Shown in pieces: positions 1 to 5,759 of a DNA stretch of 8,914 nucleotides. The translations under genes and the position numbers were made by a program. The DNA is from Pseudolysobacter sp. (GTDB taxonomy: Bacteria > Pseudomonadota > Gammaproteobacteria > Xanthomonadales > Rhodanobacteraceae), in NCBI GenBank assembly GCA_025351985.1, contig JANXUW010000577.1:1-8914 (forward strand). The letters run 5' to 3'. The stretch's first letter is position 1. The number at the start of each line of letters is the position of its first letter. Below the pieces are notes generated by a model, which did not search any database, was not told where the DNA came from, and saw only the letters and a program-made list of their open reading frames with translations.

Positions 1-1
1 C

Positions 2-1132
2 CTCGAACGTCACTATGCGATGACGGCGGAAAAAAGTGGTCCGGTGACCTTGCCCGCAGTCAATTTTCGCGGTCGCGCGCAGGACATCAACGATCCGAAC
101 AGTTTCTTCAATCGTGGCCGGATCGTCGCCGCGCATTCCGATCCGCTGCAGCTCGATGTGCGTGCGCGGCCGGTCGATTCCGGTACTGGCGCATGGTTGC
201 CCGCCGCGAGCATGACCTTGACCAGCGATGGCGTGGATGCGACCAGCAGCGTGCATGTCGGCGAACCGATCACGTTGAACCTGCACTTGAAAGCGCAAGG
301 CCTTGGCTTCGAACAACTGCCTGAATTGAATCTCGGCAGTGTCGATGGCGCCGAGGTTTATCCGGACAAATCCGCGACGCGCACGCGCGATGACGGAACC
401 TGGCAATACGGCGAGCGCGATCGAAAATTCGCAATCGTGCCGACGCGCGCGGGCAAGCTCAAATTGCCGCCCGTTGAAGTGCGCTGGTGGGATACCGAGC
501 ATGATCGCGCCGCTGTCGCGAGCGTGCCGGCGCAGGAGATCGATGTGCTGTCCGCGGCGGGTGCGGCGGGTGCATCGCCTGCGGCGAATACATCGGCGGC
601 GACATCATCATCGGGTGCGGATGCGCCATCCTCGGCGGTCGATTCCACAGCGTTGATTGCGGCGCAGAACCAGACACAAACATGGCGCTGGCTGGCGCTC
701 GCGAGTTTGCTGCTGTGGGCATTGAGCGCGCTCGCTGGGTTGTTCTGGTATCTGCGGCAACGTCGCAGTCGCCACGCCACGACGGACAAGATCGGCACCG
801 CGATCGCCGTGGACGACAGCAAACCGCGTAACGCATTTCGCGCCGCGTGCGGACGCAACGACCTCGATGCGGCGGCGCAAGCGCTGCTGCGCTGGGCACG
901 TTTATACCGGCCCGGCCTGCGCAGTCTGGGTGAGCTTGCGGCACAGGTAAGCGATGCATCGCAACGCGAGTCCCTGGTTCTGCTCGAACGCGCGCGCTAT
1001 GGCGATGGCAATGGTGCGGGCCTGGCCGAACGTGTTGCCAAGGCATTCGCAGGAGGTATTTCATTTGGCCATCCAGACGCCCAGAAAAAATCCGATTCGG
1101 CGCTGCCGCCGTTGTACCCGACACGCGGATAA
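2..1132 (+). CDS. batD: BatD-like protein, C-terminal part (5' end outside window)
   Basis: The frame is open from the first complete codon at position 2, so the gene begins upstream; the ATG at 20 is probably internal. What is seen is about 220 residues of beta-rich extracytoplasmic sequence, including the segment around VEVRWWDTEHDRA that resembles the end of a BatD Ig-like domain. An Ala/Ser-rich linker follows (about 560-660), then one hydrophobic transmembrane segment flanked by Trp residues at 683-754. A basic stop-transfer stretch (RQRRSR) and a roughly 120-residue cytoplasmic helical tail complete it. This order matches the BatD family (aerotolerance, Bacteroides-type), membrane proteins usually encoded with a MoxR ATPase, a DUF58 protein and von Willebrand A (BatA/BatB) proteins. 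Their role is thought to be envelope stress or complex assembly and is not settled biochemically. It would be the last gene of such a cluster here, since the next gene is an unrelated transporter 120 bp away. Another protein with the same Ig-TM layout cannot be excluded without the missing N-terminus. Confidence 0.78.
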   Translation, partial: LERHYAMTAEKSGPVTLPAVNFRGRAQDINDPNSFFNRGRIVAAHSDPLQLDVRARPVDSGTGAWLPAASMTLTSDGVDATSSVHVGEPITLNLHLKAQGLGFEQLPELNLGSVDGAEVYPDKSATRTRDDGTWQYGERDRKFAIVPTRAGKLKLPPVEVRWWDTEHDRAAVASVPAQEIDVLSAAGAAGASPAANTSAATSSSGADAPSSAVDSTALIAAQNQTQTWRWLALASLLLWALSALAGLFWYLRQRRSRHATTDKIGTAIAVDDSKPRNAFRAACGRNDLDAAAQALLRWARLYRPGLRSLGELAAQVSDASQRESLVLLERARYGDGNGAGLAERVAKAFAGGISFGHPDAQKKSDSALPPLYPTRG

Positions 1133-1252
1133 AACGAGTCGATCTATCGTCACATCGCTGCGCATGACGTGTGATCCGCGACGCGCGTTTGCGTTTCGTC
1201 CCCTTGCTCTCGCACACTGCGTGCCCTGGATCGGATTCGGATACGGCACATC

Positions 1253-2542
1253 ATGAAACTCGCTTTACACACCAAGGTGCTGATCGGCTTTGTTGCCGGA
1301 ACCCTCGCCGGTCTCGTCGCATACAAGTTCGGCCAGGACGCGACCTTCGTCACGATCCTGATCGACTACATCGCCGCACCGGTCGGGCAACTGTTTCTGC
1401 GCCTGCTGTTCATGCTCGTGCTGCCGCTGATGTTTACCGCGCTGATCCTCGGCGTCACCGAACTCGGCGACATCGCGAGCCTCGGTCGGGTCGGTGGCCG
1501 CATGCTGCTGTACACCGCGGTGGTGACGTCGATCGCGATCGGCGTCGGCCTCGTCGTGGTCAATGTGATCAAGCCGGGCGTCGGACTCGATCCCGCGACG
1601 CTCGCCGCGGTGATCCACGGTTCGAGCGACAAGGCCAAGGCAATCGCCGATGCGCATCCGAGTTTGTCCGGCGTGGAGCTGATCCTTGGCGTGGTGCCGA
1701 AAAACGTCGTGCACGCGGCGGCCGACGATCAGCTGCTCGCGGTGATGTTTTTCGCGCTCATGCTCGGTATCGCGATGGTGCTGAAGCCGACGCCAGCCAC
1801 CGAAGCGTTCCGCCAGATGGTGAAAGGCCTGAACGAACTCGTCATGACCCTGATCGGCCTCGTGATCAAGCTCACACCGTACGCGGTCGCGGCGCTGATG
1901 TTTGCGCTGAGCGCGCGCTTCGGCTGGGATCTGCTCGGCAAGCTCGGCAAATATGCGATCACGGTGATTCTGGCGATTGCGATCCACATGTTCGTAGTGT
2001 TGGCGCTCTGGGTAAAAACCATGGGCCGAATGAGTCCGCTGACATTTTTCCGCGAGAGCCAGGAAGCGATCCTCACCGCGTTCTCCACTGCATCCAGCAC
2101 CGGCACTTTGCCGACCACGATCAAGGTCGCCGAGCAGAATCTGAAACTGCCGCCGAAAGTCGCGCGTTTCGTGCTGACCATCGGCGCGAGCGCGAATCAT
2201 CACGGCACGGCGCTGTTCGAAGGCCTCACCACGATATTTCTCGCGCAGTGTTACGGTGTCGATCTGAGCGTCGCGCAGCAGGCGATGGTGATGGGTTTGT
2301 GCATCGTCGGCAGCATCGGCACCGCGGGCGTGCCGGCGGGTTCGTTGCCGGTGATTGCGATGATCCTCGGTTACTTGCACGTGCCGCCGGAATCGATCGG
2401 TTTGATTCTTGGCGTCGATCGGTTTCTCGACATGTGCCGCACCGCTCTCAACGTTACGGGCGATCTCGCCACCGCGGTGGTGGTTTCGCGCAGCGAGTTG
2501 CCGCATACGCCCGATGCCGCGCTGATTGGCGATGCACATTAG
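1253..2542 (+). CDS. Dicarboxylate/amino acid:cation symporter (SDF/DAACS family)
   Basis: A complete 429-residue inner-membrane protein of the glutamate/C4-dicarboxylate transporter family, a trimeric elevator-type secondary transporter importing acidic amino acids or dicarboxylates with Na+ or H+. Hydrophobic segments run through the whole protein. Family landmarks appear in order: TM3 with Thr92-Ser93; hairpin 1 TASSTGTLP (279-287); TM7 NHHGT (315-319) where most relatives have NMDGT; hairpin 2 GSIGTAGVPAG (353-363); and TM8 DRFLDMCRTALNVTGD (389-404). In TM8 the substrate-binding Asp393, Arg396 and Asn400 and the cation ligand Asp404 are kept. The arginine, which in GltPh binds the side-chain carboxylate, suggests an acidic substrate, but which one is not decidable. 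The ATG at 1253 begins a typical N-terminus; only a weak purine-rich GGAT-type site precedes it. The 120 bp upstream shows no clear promoter or terminator, so read-through from the BatD-like gene is possible. The two altered motifs are discussed in the findings. Confidence 0.95.
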   Translation: MKLALHTKVLIGFVAGTLAGLVAYKFGQDATFVTILIDYIAAPVGQLFLRLLFMLVLPLMFTALILGVTELGDIASLGRVGGRMLLYTAVVTSIAIGVGLVVVNVIKPGVGLDPATLAAVIHGSSDKAKAIADAHPSLSGVELILGVVPKNVVHAAADDQLLAVMFFALMLGIAMVLKPTPATEAFRQMVKGLNELVMTLIGLVIKLTPYAVAALMFALSARFGWDLLGKLGKYAITVILAIAIHMFVVLALWVKTMGRMSPLTFFRESQEAILTAFSTASSTGTLPTTIKVAEQNLKLPPKVARFVLTIGASANHHGTALFEGLTTIFLAQCYGVDLSVAQQAMVMGLCIVGSIGTAGVPAGSLPVIAMILGYLHVPPESIGLILGVDRFLDMCRTALNVTGDLATAVVVSRSELPHTPDAALIGDAH

Positions 2543-2598
2543 GGACGCGCGATTGACCGCCGTATGATGCGGTGGAACGTTCGGATTGAGAGAATGGC

Positions 2599-4665
2599 AT
2601 GCGCAGTTTTTTGCGCCTTGTGTGGGTTTGCGCTGTTGCGCTGACATTCCTGTCGCGCGACATCTTCGCGCAAAATTTGCCGTGGGAATACTGGACGACG
2701 CCGAGCGCATTGGCGCGTCTCGATGCAAGCGACACGGTGCTGGAACGCTCGTCACATTGCTACGGCGGATGCCGTTACGATCGCGATGGTTTTTCTGCAC
2801 CGACACCGCTGGCGAACAATCCATACCCGAATCGCGGGCTGTATTCGAGTGCTGGCGAAGTCACGGTGTTCGACGATCTAGGCGCCGGCGCGATCACGCG
2901 ATTCTGGCTGACTACCGGCGATGGCATCAGCCGTTGCATCGATCCGGCGATCATCGCAAAAATCTGTCTCGATGGCGCCGATACGCCGACGCTGAGCCTG
3001 CCGCTCGCGGCCTTGTTCGATGGCAGCACGGCGCCGTTCCAGCCGCCGCTCGTGAGCGATCGCAGCAGCTCGAGCGGTGGTTACGTGAGTTATGTGCCGA
3101 TCGTGTATGCGCAGGGTTTGCGCATCACCCTGAGCGATGTGCAAGGCTTGCCGAATCCGTGCATTCCCGCACCGAGCGGCGACCCGGATTATCAGCATTT
3201 GCTGTGGTATCAATTCCAGTATCACCGTCTGCCGCCGGGCACGGTGAGCAGCAGTTTTACCGCGGCAAGCACATTTCCCGCGCTCGCGAATTTCCTCGCA
3301 CATCGCGGCGATGATCCGTGGGCTGGTGGCTTGTCCGCGAATTTGGCGACGACGATTTTTTCGGCAGGAGACAACCATGTATTGCTAACGCAGAACAGCA
3401 GCGGCTGGTTGCATGGAATGCGTTTGCACGTGCCACGCAACGCTTACGACAGCTTGCATTTGCAGATAACAATCGATGGTGCGACCAGCATCGATTTGCC
3501 GCTATCGAAATTTTTCGCGACGCCGATAACGACGCTCACACCGCCGCGTGGTGCTCTGTTCGGCGAGGATGTTTCGGGCTGGTTATACGCATGGTTTCCG
3601 ATACCGTTCCGCCAGTCCGTGCAAGTCACACTTGTCGCCGATAACACACTGGCTACGAGTGTCAGTGTCGATAGCGAGTTGACGCTCGACAATACGATCG
3701 TGCCTGCGGATGCCGCGCCGCTTTTCGCAATACAAAGTCAGCAATGCGGTACTGGCGCCGACCTGAACTTGCTGACGCAATCCGGTGCCGGACGTATCGT
3801 CGCCATCAGCGGCGCGTATCACGCGAACGGTGTGACCGATGCAGGTTATCTCGAAGGCGATGAACGGGTTTACATCGACGGGTCGGCGCAGCCGCACTGG
3901 TACGGCACCGGGCTTGAGGATTTTTTCAACGGCGGATTTTATTTCGACGGCGGCGGCAGCGATATGCGTGAATATTCGCAGGCACAGTCCGGCGCGAGTC
4001 ATGTCGATATCAGCGCCACCACGAATGCGTGGCGGTTGCTGCCCGGCGATAGTCTGACCTGGCGAAGTTCGCTGGATTTTCGGCTGGAGCCGGGTGCATC
4101 GCCGAGTCAATCCGTACCGACTTGCGCCAATGTCGTGTTCTACGGCTACGCGCAGCGACAAGCATTGTTGTCGCCGTATGCGCAGTTCGATATCGGTGCT
4201 GCGAATGCGGGGTCCAAGTTCGGTTATCAGCCTCCAGGCAGTGCCACTTGCAGTGCTTTGAACGGCGCGACTTACGAAAGCGAGCCGCCCATTTCACGCA
4301 GCGCCACGAGCTGTCATCTGTTCGATGGCAGCAGTAGTTTTCACTTCGACTTGTCGGCGCCGGCCACGCCGCTGCGTTTGCGCCGCGTGCTCGATGTGCA
4401 GGCTGCGAGCGCGCCGGCGCAGATCAAAGTGAATGGCGTGGTTGCGGGATATTTTCCGTATGCCGCGGCCGATCCGTTGCGCTACTGGCAGGATCAGGAT
4501 GCGCCGCTGTCAGGTGTGGTCGCGGGCAGCAGTTTTACTATCGAAGTCATTCCGTTATTCGGCGCGCCCGGTGCGGCGACGCAATTCAGCGAGTCGGCGT
4601 ATGCGTTGTGGGGCGCACCGATGGAGGTCGTTTTTCGCGATGGTTTCGATCTAACGGCGCCGTGA
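2599..4665 (+). CDS. Secreted DUF2961 / GH172-family putative glycoside hydrolase
   Basis: A 688-residue exported protein. Residues 1-24 form a signal peptide (Arg at 2 and 6, hydrophobic core, cleavage likely after Ile-Phe-Ala). The DUF2961 hallmarks follow: ERSSHCYGGCRYDRDGF (49-65), in place of the usual SSYDRTGGN-type motif; GAGAITRFWLT (95-105); LDGADTPTLSLPLAALF (124-140); YQFQYHRLP (204-212); LEGDERVYIDG (418-428); and YGTGLEDFF (435-443). Glu419 and Glu440 are 21 residues apart, the spacing of the two catalytic glutamates I recall for GH172 (alpha-fructofuranosidase / D-arabinofuranosidase types). Hydrolysis of a furanoside is therefore plausible, but the substrate is unknown. Residues about 590-655 are a further beta-rich module with VNGVVAGYF. 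Residues 267-349 look like a second copy of 96-181. Nine cysteines in the mature part suggest disulfides and a periplasmic or extracellular location. The protein ends VFRDGFDLTAP. GAGAGA at 2588-2593 is the ribosome site for the 2599 start. A TATGAT at 2563 could be a -10 box, but no -35 fits. No sugar transporter or regulator is adjacent. Confidence 0.85.
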   Translation: MRSFLRLVWVCAVALTFLSRDIFAQNLPWEYWTTPSALARLDASDTVLERSSHCYGGCRYDRDGFSAPTPLANNPYPNRGLYSSAGEVTVFDDLGAGAITRFWLTTGDGISRCIDPAIIAKICLDGADTPTLSLPLAALFDGSTAPFQPPLVSDRSSSSGGYVSYVPIVYAQGLRITLSDVQGLPNPCIPAPSGDPDYQHLLWYQFQYHRLPPGTVSSSFTAASTFPALANFLAHRGDDPWAGGLSANLATTIFSAGDNHVLLTQNSSGWLHGMRLHVPRNAYDSLHLQITIDGATSIDLPLSKFFATPITTLTPPRGALFGEDVSGWLYAWFPIPFRQSVQVTLVADNTLATSVSVDSELTLDNTIVPADAAPLFAIQSQQCGTGADLNLLTQSGAGRIVAISGAYHANGVTDAGYLEGDERVYIDGSAQPHWYGTGLEDFFNGGFYFDGGGSDMREYSQAQSGASHVDISATTNAWRLLPGDSLTWRSSLDFRLEPGASPSQSVPTCANVVFYGYAQRQALLSPYAQFDIGAANAGSKFGYQPPGSATCSALNGATYESEPPISRSATSCHLFDGSSSFHFDLSAPATPLRLRRVLDVQAASAPAQIKVNGVVAGYFPYAAADPLRYWQDQDAPLSGVVAGSSFTIEVIPLFGAPGAATQFSESAYALWGAPMEVVFRDGFDLTAP

Positions 4666-4714
4666 ACAATTGACACAAGCGGCGCCTGCGATGCCATCGA
4701 AAAATCTGCTAGGC

Positions 4715-4741
4715 AAAAAAAAGGCCCGCATCCGGCGGGCC
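4715..4741 (-). terminator. Intrinsic terminator of the outer-membrane protein gene
   Basis: A perfect 7-bp G+C stem (GGCCCGC at 4723-4729 paired with GCGGGCC at 4735-4741, loop ATCCG) is followed on the minus strand by eight consecutive T (the A run at 4715-4722). This is a textbook rho-independent terminator for the leftward gene, 84 nt past its stop codon. Read rightward the hairpin has no T run after it. For the convergent DUF2961 gene there is only a weak 5-bp hairpin (4753-4757 with 4763-4767), followed by a short T run. Confidence 0.92.
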
Positions 4742-4825
4742 ATGAACCTGTGAGTCCGTCCTGGACTTTTCGTACTGGAGGAGTGCGGGATTACTGCTTG
4801 GAAATTACCGTTTAGAAATCGCCTG

Positions 4826-5455
4826 TTAAAAACGGTACTCGGCGTTCACCGAAAGCATCTTGGAACTCAGATCGAAGTCGCTCTTTTTCGCGCTGTAATA
4901 GTCGTAGTTCACACCGAGACTGACGTTGCTCGAAAAATCGTAACCGACACCGACGCCGCCGTAAGGCTTATAGCCGTCCGCGCTGGTGTGCACGATTATC
5001 ACGTTGCCGGAGCTGTCCAGAGCACCGAGTTGCGCGTTGCTGTCAAAGTGATAAACGCCGGCACGACCGCTGATGTAAAAATTGTCACCGACCGGGACAT
5101 GTACATTGCCGCCAAGCGTCGGGCCGTGAACTTTCGCTTTCATGTTGACGGAGCCGACTACCGGCGCGCCGCTACCGTTCACGCCGACGGGTACACTGAT
5201 GACAGGAACATTCTGCTTGTACGAACCCAAGTCGGTGTAACCGACTTCGACGCCGAACAGACCCCAGCGATAACCGCCGTTGAGCGTGTAGCCGGTATCG
5301 TTGGTATCGAACGGACTCTTGTTGACTTCGGTACGGCCCACACCACCGTTGATGAAATAACCGCCGTTATAGGCTGCATCCGCGGCGAAGCTCGACGTCG
5401 ACAGAGCAACGAAACCGGTGGTCGCCAAGGCAATGGCCAATAGGGTTTTTTTCAC
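4826..5455 (-). CDS. Small outer-membrane beta-barrel protein (OmpA/OmpX-like, OMP_b-brl type)
   Basis: A 209-residue exported protein. Residues 1-24 are a classical signal peptide (MKKTLLAIAL, cleavage after Ser-Ser-Phe-Ala). The mature part is a series of alternating, Gly- and Tyr-rich strands, for example GYFINGGVGR (32-41), FGVEVGYTDLG (67-77), NFYISGRAGVYHF (125-137), YGGVGVGYDF (165-174) and LGVNYDYYSA (180-189). It ends in Tyr-Arg-Phe, the C-terminal aromatic signal for the BAM assembly machinery. The length fits an eight-stranded barrel, and there is no peptidoglycan-binding OmpA C-terminal domain. Such proteins are structural, adhesive or small-channel proteins; nothing here identifies a ligand. 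OmpW is an alternative family, but its signature motifs are not evident. The start codon is GTG at 5455-5453, chosen because a strong AGGAG lies six bases upstream and the signal peptide begins exactly there. The gene is monocistronic: convergent with the DUF2961 gene, divergent from tkt, and with its own terminator. An unusually long 84-nt tail separates the stop codon from that terminator. Confidence 0.85.
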   Translation of the reverse strand: MKKTLLAIALATTGFVALSTSSFAADAAYNGGYFINGGVGRTEVNKSPFDTNDTGYTLNGGYRWGLFGVEVGYTDLGSYKQNVPVISVPVGVNGSGAPVVGSVNMKAKVHGPTLGGNVHVPVGDNFYISGRAGVYHFDSNAQLGALDSSGNVIIVHTSADGYKPYGGVGVGYDFSSNVSLGVNYDYYSAKKSDFDLSSKMLSVNAEYRF

Positions 5456-5461
5456 GACTTT

Positions 5462-5466
5462 CTCCT
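5462..5466 (-). promoter_or_regulatory. Strong ribosome binding site fixing a GTG start
   Basis: On the minus strand AGGAG sits six bases before GTG, followed by AAAAAAACC. No ATG in the same frame lies nearby, and the GTG starts a perfect signal peptide, so this site decides the start of the outer-membrane protein gene. Confidence 0.85.
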
Positions 5467-5589
5467 GCTTATTGATAAAAAAATCTGTAACTCAACCTTT
5501 CCACAAGCGGTGCGCTGAAACTCTTTGCATGGCGCCGTTGTGGTGACGGTAATCAAGCTATGGTCATCGTCTCGGCATTTCAAGACTCA

Positions 5590-5614
5590 GCAGTACAGGA
5601 AATAGTTCCGCTGC
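5590..5614 (+). other. Imperfect hairpin in the tkt upstream region
   Basis: GCAG at 5590-5593 pairs with CTGC at 5611-5614, and GGAA at 5598-5601 pairs with TTCC at 5606-5609. The loop is ATAG, with an asymmetric interior loop (TACA opposite G). No T run follows, so it is not an intrinsic terminator. It could be a leader structure or an operator, or chance. Confidence 0.25.
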
Positions 5615-5746
5615 GGGATTTCGTTGTTCAGTGGGGCTTTAGATGCCTGAACGTGGTTGTCGCGATGGATCACCGCGCGACAAGGCCGGCGCACTTGCGC
5701 GACAATGCCGCCCTGCGTGGCCCGCGCCGCCCCCGATTTCCCTTCC

Positions 5747-5752
5747 AGAGAG
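5747..5752 (+). promoter_or_regulatory. Ribosome binding site of tkt
   Basis: AGAGAG lies seven bases before the ATG at 5760. It supports that start over the in-frame ATG at 5643, because the protein from 5760 aligns from its first residues with known transketolases. Confidence 0.65.
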
Positions 5753-5759
5753 TTGCCGC

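Larger units (their letters stand above)
5467..5759. other. Divergent intergenic region between the outer-membrane protein gene and tkt
   Basis: About 300 bp with no credible gene. It must hold the leftward promoter of the outer-membrane protein gene and probably the rightward one for tkt. I see no pair of -35/-10 boxes with good spacing on either strand; the best rightward pair (TTGTGG at 5538, TATGGT at 5559) has a 15-base spacer. The part next to the outer-membrane protein gene is A/T-rich, with an A7 run at 5477-5483. A small imperfect hairpin lies at 5590-5614. An in-frame extension of tkt is open from an ATG at 5643, but its 39 codons (Arg/Pro/Cys-rich) have no counterpart in transketolases. 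Confidence 0.6.

Noticed and set aside
1171..2556. A 461-codon open frame on the plus strand overlapping the symporter
   Set aside because: It is an out-of-frame reading of the symporter, with extreme Arg content and no recognisable motif.
2563..2568. TATGAT as a -10 box for the DUF2961 gene
   Set aside because: No -35 element lies 16-18 bases upstream. The TTGACC at 2553-2558 is only four bases away from it, so the pair cannot work as one promoter.
1265..2824. A 519-codon open frame on the minus strand opposite the symporter
   Set aside because: It is Arg/His/Asp-rich without domains or hydrophobic pattern, and it runs antisense to a clearly recognisable transporter into the next gene. Such frames arise from G+C-rich third-position bias.
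4753..4770. Rightward terminator (AGTCC/GGACT then a short T run) for the DUF2961 gene
   Set aside because: A 5-bp stem with a short T run is too weak to call. It is mentioned as a candidate under the main terminator.
5643..5759. A 39-codon in-frame N-terminal extension of transketolase
   Set aside because: The Arg/Pro/Cys-rich extension has no counterpart in the family. The ATG at 5760 has a ribosome site and gives the standard transketolase length.
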